A stretch of DNA of 64,000 nt from Coptis chinensis (lineage: Eukaryota > Streptophyta > Magnoliopsida > Ranunculales > Ranunculaceae): contig CM027383.1 in NCBI GenBank assembly GCA_015680905.1, positions 89,548,501 through 89,612,500 of the forward strand, in the 5' to 3' direction. The notes beneath the pieces are model-generated. The model saw only the letters and a program-made list of their open reading frames with translations. It was not told where the DNA came from and ran no database searches. Both the position numbers and the translations under genes were made by a program. Below are positions 34,977 through 45,550 of this stretch, in pieces; the stretch's first letter is position 1; each line of letters starts with the position of its first letter.

Positions 34977-36389
34977 ACGTACTTTCATTTTTTTCCCTAA
35001 ATGATACTCTACTTTTTTTCTCGCCTATTAGTACCACAAACTCTTAATTTGTTTCAATTTAGTACCTCAGTCTCTTTTCCGTCTCAATCCATCAAATTTT
35101 GCTAACGGCAAGCTCGGTTTATAACACTCAAACCGGCCCAACCTAACTAACTTTTAACCCAATCCAAATCAGATAAAACCGGATGCACCTTTCTAACTTG
35201 TTGTGGGGAGCACGATATCTCATCACCTTCATCTCCCCCAACAGCACAAAACCTCCACCGATCAGCCACCATCAAACTTGATCTAACTTCCACCTTCACC
35301 TTCATCTAATATCAAGTAATATGTATTTTGTGATTTGAAATGTGAGACATTTGCAGGATAACTGAAGTGGTTTTTAAGTAACAAAAGTTTTTGTTCGTCT
35401 GCCTGGAGATCTTGTTTCATCGAGTATTAGCATTAGTATGAGACCTTTCTAAGGATGTTTTTTCTATATATAAGTTTTCTTCTTATACCCTTGCAAGCAG
35501 TTCATTAGTAATGAAGCAATTCTTCTTGTGTACACAAATACATCAAATAATCCAAAATTCAAATCCAAGCTTGGGAACTGCATAATTGAGCTTTATACTT
35601 TTACAGTCAACCATTCCAGATGGCTTGTGATTGATAAAATTATCGACGTATTTCTGTTATGTATATCCCCACCTTTGAAGTTGACGCTCATCTTTACATG
35701 TATCGAATATCTTTATTAGTTCCCTCTTTACATGCCTCTAATTTTTTTTTATCAAAATTTTCAGGTTGAATTTTAAAATTGTGTCGATATATCTAACTTT
35801 GCGAGTCAAGCAGATTGATGGCCTGTTTGGTCATGTCTAATGCGACTGCTTCTGGCCTCACAGAGTTGTTTTCATTTTTCTCTTTTCTTGATGCACAGAA
35901 GTTTATGGTTTTTTACAGTGACATACAAGAGGAAGTCGTGGTGTTGAATTCCTTACCCTTGTAAAATTGAATTTCTGGGAATGAACTCTTACCATCCGCT
36001 ACTTCATGTTATATCATGGTTTAAAAGAAAAAAAGAATTCAAACCCCTCCCTAAATCGCGAGAAGCAAACCATGAAATCGTCGCTGATGGTGGTTGATCA
36101 GTGGAGGTTTTGTGCTGTTGGGGGAGATGAAGGTGATGAGAATACTGTGCTCCCCACAACAAGTTAGAAAGGTGCATCTGGTTTTATCTGATCTGGATCG
36201 GGTTAAAAGTTAGTTGGGTTAGGCCGGTTTAAGTGTTAAAAACCGAGCTCACCGGTAGCAAAATTTGACGGATTGAGACGGAAAAGAGACTGAGGTACTA
36301 AATTGAAACAAATTAAGAGTTCGTGGTACTAATAGGCGAGAAAAAAAATACGGTTACCATTTAGAAAAAAAAAAAAAAAAAAAGTACGT
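34977..36389. mobile_element. Fold-back / long-TIR DNA element
   Basis: Arms of about 300 bp at 34977-35274 and 36085-36389 are inverted repeats of each other. For example CTCGCCTATTAGTACCACAA on the left mirrors the right arm around 36315-36340, and CCCCCAACAGCACAAAACC mirrors 36105-36122. The outer ends read ACGTACTTT and AAAGTACGT. The roughly 810-bp centre has no coding sequence. Long arms fit a fold-back or Mutator-like non-autonomous element. I could not identify a target duplication, so the superfamily is open. Confidence 0.8.
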
Positions 36390-36583
36390 AGTACTAAATA
36401 GTCATAAACTCATCTTAGAACCATTCTAATCCTACAAGAGTCTACCTTTCTTCTTCACATCTCCCTCACTCAAACTCTAAATAATTTAGGATGAATCTCA
36501 AGTCTTAAACTAACTTTTTGAAATATACTCAATACAATCTAAACCTTCAACATGTCAAGAGTTGTTAGATAGAGTGAAAGAGT

Positions 36584-37834
36584 TGATAGGGTTATATACT
36601 AAAAGCATTACTTTTGTAATAAATCTAATTCTTTATATTTTGAATGAGAATCATATGGGCAAATGTTATGCATATTATATATGTTATTAGTTATATACAT
36701 GTGTATAATACTTTATGTTGTAGATGATATGGTGTGTGGTGACACACGTAAGATCATATCATCGCATCTTTATAAAGTATAAGTAAAACGCTCACAACCT
36801 AAATGGATTTGGACAAACCATTGGTACGGTTTGTAGTATAATCCCAGTATTAATCTATCTTGACTATGGGATTACACTAGTACACTTTGTGTGTATTGAA
36901 CGGGACCCAAGTGAGGTTGTTTCTCTTTATCGACTATATAAGAGAACAAACGCCTGTTATTATGGATGTTTGTCCTCTTAATCCGGATATAATAACGCAC
37001 TTACGCCAAGTTATTGACATTGCTTTAAATCATCAATGAGTGAGATTCATTTATGAATCAACAAACTCGATGGATTGGGTAATGACATTGTATGTAAGGT
37101 GTGATGTTGATTATAGAGGAATCTGTCCCGCAAGAAGTCTGGGCCGATGATGTCCCCTCGAGGAGTTCATAAGGATTGTCATGTAAACCCCGCAGCAGGG
37201 ATTTGATCCGACATGACAATGAGGTTGAAAGTGGTACTACTTAAGGACATAAGAAGTTGATTAATGTAGTTGTCAGTAACTTGACTTAATCAACGGGCAT
37301 TCAATATCTTAAACACATGGAGATCAACGAGCATATAATATGGAGCCCATAAACGCTTACACGTAATTTGGGATTAGGGCGGTGCAAACAATGGCCTTTA
37401 GTGGAATAAGTCATTTTTGTCGACGGACTTGGGTCGTGGTTTCGGCTAACATGGGAAGCCCAAGCCCGTCAGGAGGCCCAACCCTAATTTCTCCTCATGG
37501 TCTCTGTTGTAGCCTATAAAAAGAAACATCTTTCTCTAGCCGTTTTTTTTTCTCATACATCACTCAAGCAAAAACATATCCAATTCAGTTCTAAGGTTGT
37601 GAGAGAGAGAGAGGCCAAGTGAGAAAGAAGAGGTTGAAAGATCGTTGCCCACACAACGTCCACTCACATAGAAATACAAATGTAAGATCAAGAGGTTTCT
37701 TGATTCGATTCTCAGAGTTATCACAGCTGATCTACAAATATGTTTTCCAATCAAAATCGTGTACACCATTAATTCCACTGCGCATGGTTTTCACGGTTTG
37801 TAGAAATTTACTTTCTGAAATATCGGTTCCTACA
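36584..37834 (+). mobile_element. Probable solo LTR
   Basis: 1251 bp starting TGATAGGGTTATATAC and ending GGTTCCTACA, flanked by AGAGT (36579-36583) and GGAGT (37835-37839), a 5-bp duplication with one change. It contains a TATAAAAAG box near 37515 followed by a CT/GA-rich leader, as in LTR promoters. No coding part. The superfamily is unassigned, possibly Ty1/copia. Confidence 0.6.
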
Positions 37835-37839
37835 GGAGT

Positions 37840-38225
37840 CTAAATGTGGATGAGTCTAATTGTCAACTAAAAACAAAAGTAAAATCATAGTAATCTTCCT
37901 CCCTTTGTTCATACTATATTAATTGTGATTAACTAATAACTTTAATAATCTTCATAGTTGTTCCTACATTCAAAATCTTGTGCAATACCTAATTCCTTTG
38001 TGGTACCAAATTAAAATTAACAATTTTGGCAATTGATTATTTGAACAGTGCAGAATCCCATCATTGATATATGGGTTTTAGTTTAAAAATGCATAAACCA
38101 GACATTATTTGTACTGGGTAGTAGCTCCAGTAATTGTTCTTGGATCAACCACTAAATTTAATTGCACTTAATCGAACTAAAAACCAACGATAGCTTTCTC
38201 TTACTCAAGTTCCAATTTTCTATTT
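37840..38225. other. No recognised feature
   Basis: AT-rich sequence between the solo LTR and the amidase fragment; the last 60 bases may be upstream exon or leader of that fragment. Confidence 0.3.
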
Positions 38226-38240
38226 CTTTCAGCGACATTA

Positions 38241-38576
38241 TTGATACTAAGTGCCACGGTCACAAGTACTCGTCATTTTAGGATCAAAGAAGCTACCATT
38301 CATGACTTCCAAATCCAATTCAAAGATGGAAAACTCAATTCTAGACACTTAGTCAAGTTCTACCTTGGTAAAATTCGTAAACTCGACTCACTCCTTCGCG
38401 GTGTGATTGAAGTGAATCCTGATGTACTTTATTATTACCTTACCGATAAGGATGATAGAGAGAAAACTTAAGGTTCCTGGTTCTTTTAAGTGAGTTACAT
38501 GGCAATATGGCATTCCCATTCTGCTCAAGGACAACATTGCAACTAAAGACAAATTCAATACAACGGTTGGCCAGAT
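38241..38576 (+). pseudogene. Amidase-signature enzyme, first-exon fragment
   Basis: The frame reads FRIKEATIHDFQIQFKDGKL, NSRHLVKFYLGKIRKLDSLL, RGVIEVNPDVLYYYLTDKDD, then a stop, and in the next frame GIPILLKDNIATKDKFNTTV. Plant amidases (fatty-acid-amide-hydrolase or glutamyl-amidotransferase-like) have F.IKEATI.D.Q.AF..NKLTSRQLV and LHGIPILLKDNIATKDKLNTTAG, the latter carrying the catalytic lysine. A stop, a short deletion and a frameshift separate the pieces, and the serine nucleophile region is absent. It ends about 150 bases before a TIR element. Confidence 0.8.
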
Positions 38577-38724
38577 CATTTGTGAAAAGATGGAGACCGA
38601 AGAAGAAGACGAGAGCTAAAAAAATATTTTGTTTGCATTTTTCCCTTAAATTTTTGTGGTTCTCGTGTCAATGCCAACCACGTCATCATGTTCACCTTTT
38701 GGGATGGGATATGCTTCAGTCTAA

Positions 38725-40332
38725 GGGTGTGTTTGTTAACTGGCAAATGGGGGTGGCTAATTGTATTTTCCCACTAGAAGCACCATTTGCCAGTGTTTGG
38801 GTGTATTTAAGGGCCCTGGCAAACACTATTTGGAATTAGCCGACAAATCAAATTATCCCACTAGAAGTGGGAAAATAGAAAACACCTCCCCCCAAAGTTG
38901 AATTAGTCACCCAGTATTTTTCCACTATGATAGAAAAATAGAAACAACTCTCCCTCTCGATCTCTCTTCTACCGGAAACAACTTTCCCACATTCTTCTCT
39001 CTCTCATCAACTTGCTCTTTTTTCGTGTATACTCTCTTTTTAGGTATACTCTCTCGCTCTCATCTCTTATCTCTCTTCTCTCTTATCTCAATTTTTTTTT
39101 TTTTTTTCACTAAAAATCTCTCTCTTTGGGTAAATTTTCTACATAAGTCACGCAACTATCGAGAGATGATTTTATCTGCCTTGTATTTTAGAAAATTCAA
39201 TCATGATTACCGCCTTTTACAACGGATTGATTGATTGACGACTCCTCATCGCCAAAAAACCGTTACCGAGGTTCGCCCCTCTCTATATCTCTCGATGATG
39301 ATGATTTAACTTATGGGTTACTTAACAAAGAGCCTTTTTCAAGTTGTAATTTGATTTCATTTTTGTCAACAATCACTTCAATCAACATAGACCTTGTCTT
39401 GGCGTGAGTTGAGCTCCCTCAATATCCGGCTTCTCTCTACTTTCCATGATTACCGAGGATGAGCTCACCGTAATATTCCCATTATAAAGACATTTTTTTC
39501 TTGTTACAATAAAATTGTGTATATATCTTTTCATATGAAAAATTCACTTCTTCTTCTAAACAAGCTCGGTTGTTGTTTATGCAGTTTGTCCATGATGTCC
39601 TCCTATGGCCAGAAATGTCGCTTTTCAAATGTATGTTGAGAGGTGTGCCGATTTTCTTGTTAAACCCGTAAGGAAGAACGAGCTCAAGAATCTGTGGCGT
39701 TCATGTTTGGAGAAGGCACTGTATGTCCCTCCTCCCAATCTCAATTGCACTATTCATTTTGTTTCTTCTTCACTATATTATTCTTACTCACAGGCTCTTT
39801 TGAATTAAATCTTGTTAAATTTCTATCTAAAAGGTAAACGGTGCTAGACATGATTGCAAACCCTTCTCAAAGAAAATAATGAAGCTAAGATGAGAGTTCT
39901 TCACCTAAACACTTTAATTTTTGTTACGAAGGAAACTAAGGAGTGTAGTGAAGTGAAAAAGGGAGTGATGCTCATGTGAGTGTTTCTTTCTCTGTACCAT
40001 CAAATATGATATGGTTCAGTAAAACAAACTAGTAACATTATTTAGGTTCTTGGTGTGTGTGGTAGCGTGTGTAGTGTGTGCAATTAGGTGGTATGGTGGG
40101 TGTGGTGGAGTGGTGGTGGTGTGCTGCTGCTATTGCTATGCTACGATGGTTGTTTAAGAAGACATCCTATGGATACTATTAAAGTTGAGTTGTATTGTAT
40201 TTTATTTTATTTAATTTGTATTTTATTTAATTTTTTGTTATACTTCATTGAGTTTGAAAACCAAAAAAAATATCTCCAAAAATTGAAATATCATTTGCCA
40301 CCTGGAGAAAAAACCATGTAAACAAACACTGC
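38725..40332. mobile_element. TIR DNA element carrying a pseudo-response-regulator fragment
   Basis: The left end reads GGGTGTGTTTGTTAACTGG and the right end, reversed, GCAGTGTTTGTTTACATGG. Both are followed inward by a GGTGGC/CAAATG stretch, so the ends are imperfect inverted repeats of about 45 bp. The outer sequence resembles Tourist/hAT-type MITE termini, but I could not settle a target duplication. Inside are a CT-rich leader (38940-39110) and two exons of a clock gene. Confidence 0.55.
39384..39720 (+). pseudogene. Pseudo-response regulator (PRR5/9-type) receiver-domain fragment
   Basis: An exon-like piece near 39384-39475 reads IDLVLA, stop, VELP and, after a shift, SISGFSLLSTM. Exon 39585-39720, bounded by ATGCAG and GTATGT, reads MMSSYGQKC, then [27 protein letters not shown]. 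PRR proteins have IDLVLTEVDLPSISGFALL, PVIMMSS and [25 protein letters not shown], the second half of the receiver-like domain of the plant clock repressors. The CCT domain is missing and the frame is broken at least three times. It lies inside the TIR element, which probably captured it. Confidence 0.75.
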
Positions 40333-41667
40333 AAAATCGACAAATCTTATATTTTCCCACTATAAATTTTTGTTAGATTTGTGGGAAATTTATAGCTTCC
40401 CACTCTAAGTATCTAACGATTTACAATCGTGTGCGCTCCTTGGCAAGGAGAGATTGATCTCTCCTCATCAGGACTCTTTTATTATTGGTAAAAACATCCA
40501 ACGTTATTGTATTCTAGTGTTGTTGGGTGAATGTGAAAATCAACTCAAAGAACACGGGGACAACTTCCCCACGACTCGACCATTGGCCCACTGGACTCCT
40601 CCAAAGCAGTTTTCCTAACCTAGTTGGAATATGATTACTCCAAATTTCAAGCAAATCATATATCTCTGTGATCGATTTTCAGTGTATAGACATACTACTC
40701 TTGCAAAGTATTGTTGTAAATTCTGTCCATAGTTTGAGGTGGTAAAAAAGGCATAACACAAAATGCAGGTCAAAGCTAGAATCACTGATAGTCATCGAGA
40801 ATAAAGTACCTATAGCCATGATAAAAGCTAATCCCTTCCATTGTTATGAAAAGATGGATAATGAAGAAATTCAAAATAATGTAGGGATGAACATACAAGT
40901 CTAATAAACCTCTCTCTCCGATAACAATGCATATACGCAAATGTGCTAACAAACATAAAGTGAAACATGTAGTAAGCACTAAAAATAATTATTAAAACGA
41001 AGTTTGTACCAAAATTTACAAAAAAATTGTCATCTTCACCCAAAATAGATCATTATTAAAACAAAGCCCATAGTCACCTCTGCTCAATTTTTTTAACCAT
41101 AAAACATCACATTCTCATGTCACCGTGCATTTCTAAATCCATGCCAGTAATTGTTGTATGATGCTAAAATGGTTGGGGGAGTGGTGGGAAGAATAAGAAG
41201 GTTGCGTGAAAGAAAGTATTGAAACAAAGGATTTTTACAATTGCATCATTGTAAGATGTTGAAGAAAATAAATTAATGAAAGAAACATGAGAAGGGTGAA
41301 AACAAATGTACTACTTTCGCATCTTTCCATGGCAAACATTTCAACTGTCGGGGCAAAACATTTGCCCGATATTTGAGATGTGTGTGCGCTTCGGAAGGCC
41401 GAATGAGAAAGGAATTAGGGTTTGAGATGAGGAAGGAGAGACTGCACCAATGTCCTGGTTGTCTACGTACCCATAATGATATATGGGATCAAGTCTCTTT
41501 TCACGTAGTTTTGGAGGTCGTTGAGGCCTCCGTATTTGTAGACCTATCCTGCCTTGGCAGCCAAAAAAGAGTCTATGGAAGATTCATTTTTAGTGGGATC
41601 CTAGTCCGATCTTTGTGCAAGATCTTATTAGTTTTGCTATCATGGATCATGTTAATGGACACGAGTG
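40333..41667. other. No recognised gene
   Basis: Contains the palindrome GGAGAGATTGATCTCTCC (40447-40464) also seen at 34229. Open frames at 40782-41043 and 41373-41699 do not resemble any protein I know. Confidence 0.3.
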
Positions 41668-41871
41668 ATAAAATGGATCCACAGACCAGAGTGATCTAGA
41701 TAGATCCATATACCAGAGTGATTTGGATGGATCCATAGACTTAAATGATCCGGATGGATCCATGGGCCAGAGTGATCTAGATGGATCCATAAACCTGAAT
41801 GATCAGGATGGATCCACGAACCAGAGTAATTTGGATGGATCATATCCATGGACCAGAGTGATCCAGATGCT
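41668..41871. repeat. 27-bp minisatellite, about seven copies
   Basis: Unit GATGGATCCATAGACCAGAG plus 7 bases, with substitutions between copies. The period is 27 bases, so on the minus strand it stays open and would read repeats of SGxWIHxDH. I regard the frame as a by-product of the period rather than a gene. Confidence 0.85.
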
Positions 41872-42055
41872 TCCATAAGTAAACATTGCGAGACATATGC
41901 GACCCAATGCATCTTTGAGAACGAACCACCTGGATGGTCCCATATCTAGGCCCATAGTTACTCAAAGATAGAAATATAATATAGGGTACACACATCAACA
42001 ACTTTAGTTTGATATATATGTTTTCTAAGAGTTGCAATTGCGTTTGAGACACTAA

Positions 42056-42365
42056 GGGGGTGTTTGGGTAATAAGCTAGAAAGCAGGAAGGAGAAAGATC
42101 GAACACAATTTAAACCAAGTTAGAGGAGGAAGATTGATGGATGGAACCAAACTAATCTGAACTTTTGTCTTTATGAGAAGCTCTTAACTGGAAGCTATAT
42201 CCAACGACTTATCCAAAAGCAGTAAATCAAATTTTCGAAAAACTTTGTAGGGAAGGAGTTTGAGAGGAATTCAAACTCGATCTCTATCTAGATATTAGAA
42301 CTTGCCACATAGTCTAAAACAGCTTTCTCCTTCTAGGCTTTTTAGCTTATTACCCAAACGAGGTC
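42056..42365. mobile_element. Tourist-like MITE (PIF/Harbinger)
   Basis: 310 bp with ends GGGGGTGTTTGGGTAATAAG and, inverted, CTTATTACCCAAACGAGGTC. It is flanked by TAA on both sides (42053-42055 and 42366-42368). TAA duplication and G-rich GTTTGGGT termini are the mark of Tourist elements. Non-coding. Confidence 0.85.
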
Positions 42366-42368
42366 TAA

Positions 42369-43194
42369 ATAATCAGATTGAATTGGAGCCAACCCATTGC
42401 TGGAAACATCATGAATATACAAAAAAAAAAAAAAAAAAAATGTGCAGAAGCTGCTAAATATCTTCCATAGTCAAAGAAATCATATAATCGAACCATAAAA
42501 TAAAGATCCAACTGCTAATTGAAAGAGAAAGTGATGAAATAAAGATTTACTTTACATACTTCAGCATTATATGTCATAGTAAGAAACTGTACATGATATC
42601 ATTTCATGGTTTCCAACTAGGATGTACTAGTACTAGTATTCAACATAAAGAAAATTAATAGTCCATGCATGGAACTATGTATGAGAAACATTGACATTAC
42701 CGGAAGAGAAATATTGATATATATATATACAACAGAAAAATGAGTAAAACCACTACCAACAACAATTTGAAGTAGACCATAACATGCATCACCACCATTG
42801 GATGGGGATCGGATGGGTAGGTAGATATGCTACAATAAGATGTATTTAACTTTAATAATAAACTAGTTGTTAGACTATAGATTCAAACATAATCATTTCT
42901 AGCAATGGTGACAATTGCATGTGTTTTTAGCAGCTTTTCTAAATTATCGCTGCGTAATCAAATTAATGGTGAAATGATATCTAAATTTTACTACTAAATA
43001 TTATTTTCCCTATATACATAAAATAGTCAAATTGTACTCTTCCCTTTTAAAAATCAATAACAAGACATAACGCGATCGAAGCAGGTGTGATAGTACAAGG
43101 GAAGGGGGAGAATCGCCGCCATATGGCATCGGTTACAATTGGCTGGCCAGGATTCAATACATATACATAATCAACATGTATGGACTCTATAAAG
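42369..43194. other. No recognised gene
   Basis: Poly(A) run at 42421-42440, otherwise AT-rich sequence without evident structure. Confidence 0.3.
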
Positions 43195-44070
43195 ACTTTT
43201 TTTTTAGTTAAAAGGTAATTGATTCAAATAAAATAAATGGTTACAAAAAAAAAGAATATGAAGTGTAATAAATGTCTAGTATAGGTATCATCAATTGTGT
43301 ACCCACCTATTACATCCAAATTTTAGTTAATGAATCGAAAGTAAGTAGTAAAATGGTTTTCCAAGTTTCTCACAAACGAAGGTTTAGTGTCCCACCATTT
43401 ACTTTCACCTTTTTGTAATGTTGCACCATGTCTCGCACAGTTGTCCGCACCTAAGTTTGTTTCTCTCCATGTAGTTGTTACATTGATCCATGATGTTTTC
43501 TCCCTAAGTTGTTTCAATTTTGTTCTTACTCTCCAATGCCACTGTGTTCTCTTGAAAAGCTTTAACCACTGAAAAAGAGTCTGATTCCACCCAAATATAA
43601 TAGCTCTCTGAATTCCTTCTATAATAGCAAAAGTTTCTGCCATATAGTTGGTTGTTACTCCTAATCCACCTGCTGCTGCACCCAAAAAGCTACCCTTATA
43701 GTCATGGAGAACCACTCCCCAACCTGCCATGCTTGGATTGTCACGTGAGCTTCCATCTACATTGACTTTAGTGATGCCAGGAGGTGGGAGAAGCCAGTAG
43801 CATTCCAATATTTATTTGGGGGGCTCTTCTGATGATAAACAATATGATCAAGATTTTCTTCTTCCTGCTTGCAGATACAACATCGAAAGGCAAGATGTGT
43901 CCTCCTTTTTTGGTAATTTGTCATCTGTTCGAGAAGCCCCCCAGAGTAATTTCAATATTATACCTTGTGTCTTGGGAAGTATTTTAGAGCTCCAGATGAA
44001 TTGGCACCCTATTTGTTTAGATGTTTTTTTCATGATATCCTCATGCGCTGCTGAAACTGAGAATTTCCCT
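43195..44070 (-). mobile_element. LINE 3' portion: zinc-binding and RNase H domains
   Basis: On the minus strand, 44040-43850 reads QIGCQFIWSSKILPKTQGII, LKLLWG, resembling the zf-RVT region (W..K..PK...F.W....) of plant LINE ORF2. The frame 43808-43323 (161 codons) is an RNase H-like domain: PPPGITKVNVDGSSRDNPSM (first catalytic Asp), AGWGVVLHDYKG, MAETFAIIEGIQRA (catalytic Glu) and NLGADNCARHGA near the end. The central catalytic segment (IWVESDSFSVVKAF) is readable only in another frame, so two frameshifts have nearly cancelled. Reverse transcriptase and endonuclease are absent, as in 5'-truncated LINEs. A T run at 43199 marks the A tail. Confidence 0.75.
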
Positions 44071-45235
44071 TTGCAATCAGATAGCTAAATTCTTTCATCA
44101 TCATTGGTATTGTCTGGTTGTTGAAGAGAGGGGGGACGGTCAATACCAATAAGCTGTAGTACTTGTGTAATATACAATCAATTACCATCAAGGAGGACGT
44201 TACAAAATTTATTTACCTTACACATTTTGTACCTATAAATAGACCCCGTTCCCTAGCACAAAACACACAAGAGGTGACTACTAATTAAACACTACCGCCA
44301 ACACACAAGAGGTGACTACTAATTAAACACTACCCCCGCCATTCTCCATTGTATGTAGCTCAACCTAATTCTTCACTGTAAATTCTAGTAAAATATAAAG
44401 ATCATATCTTCTCCTTCCCTGTTGATGGAAACACCGATCATTAACGAACAACGTAAAATACTAGCTATAGTTTTATGTAAATTCAATTTTATTTCTAGCA
44501 AATTATACTTTATGTAATGTTATTTCATTATAGAAATTATACTCCCTTTTTCTTAATAAAGTTTTACTTATCCAAAAAAAAAAAAAACATTACAATGATG
44601 TAATTGATGCATTGCAAAGAGAAGAATATTATATTAGTAATCCAAAGTCATAATCCGAAGATGTGATACTAATAAAGAAAATAGTAAACAAAAATGAACA
44701 GGAACCCAAATGCATTATGGCCAAAGCCAAAAACACATATACCGTAACTATAAATTTTACTCTCTATTATCTCCATGCAGAGTTTACCGAAAACAAAAAA
44801 ATAAATTATCTCTGTAAGGTTCCAAAAGAAAATCAAGGGTAAAGTTGAAATAAAATGTAGCTATTTAAAATTTTGCACATTTGGGGTTTGGTTTCTTGGT
44901 CTATTATGAGCCCAGACGACATCCGTCAAGTTTTTTCTCTGTTAAGAAACTAAGAAACCCTAACAATCATATCACCAAAAACCCCAACTTCAAACCTTAC
45001 ATTTTGGCAACGTTACCTTTTTTTTTATGTCTTTACCAACCTTTTTATATGCTTACATTTTCAATAGTTATCTGGTTGGGATCTGATCGAAAAAAAAAAT
45101 AAAAATTGGTTCGATCCCCAATGCCCACTTTCAGTGAAAATTACGTTTTTTTTTTAAATCACTCTCAAAGACAATTTTCGGGTGAAAATAACGTAAGGAG
45201 AAATTGCCCGGATTTGAAATAAATATTTTTCAATT
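44071..45235. other. Promoter-like stretch with a short tandem duplication
   Basis: A canonical TATA box CTATAAATAGA lies at 44232, followed by a 38-bp unit (ACACACAAGAGGTGACTACT..) present twice at about 44262-44337. No coding sequence follows on the plus strand that I can identify. It may be the relic of an LTR or of a gene promoter. The 73-codon frame at 44881-45102 is not recognised. Confidence 0.4.
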
Positions 45236-45550
45236 GCTATGAACAATGAGTGTTTATACCTTATGTTGATGTATGAACAATGATTGTTCATACCCAAGTA
45301 GGTGAACATACATCATACAATATATTAATGTATGAACAATGATTGTTCATAACTCATGTTGAGGTATAAACAATAATTGTTCATATTTCAATAGGTGTTC
45401 TTATTGATCATACATTATGTTGAGGTATAAATATTGATTGTTCATAGCTCATGTTGAGGTATGAACAGTGATTGTTCATATAACTTATGTTGAGGTATAA
45501 ATAGTGATTGTTCATACCCCAAATAGGTATAAACAATTATTGCTCATATA
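45236..45550. repeat. Tandem repeat with hairpin-forming units
   Basis: About eight units of roughly 40-50 bp. Each contains the inverted repeat TATGAACAATGATTGTTCATA and a linker around CTTATGTTGAGG. Both single strands would fold as a row of small stem-loops. Units differ by point changes and spacing. Confidence 0.85.

Noticed and set aside
4391-39720. A functional clock or starch gene cluster (GWD, RVE, PRR, GSK3 fragments)
   Set aside because: The shared theme is likely coincidence: all are broken single pieces in different elements and orientations.
40088-40321. 77-codon frame with W/V/G-rich start
   Set aside because: Arises from a GTGGTG-rich microsatellite-like patch inside the TIR element.
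44221-44340. Promoter of an unannotated gene (CTATAAATAGA box)
   Set aside because: No coding sequence follows on that strand, so I list it only as promoter-like.
45236-45550. CRISPR-like array
   Set aside because: The genome is eukaryotic, the spacers are related to each other and the units vary; it is a tandem repeat.
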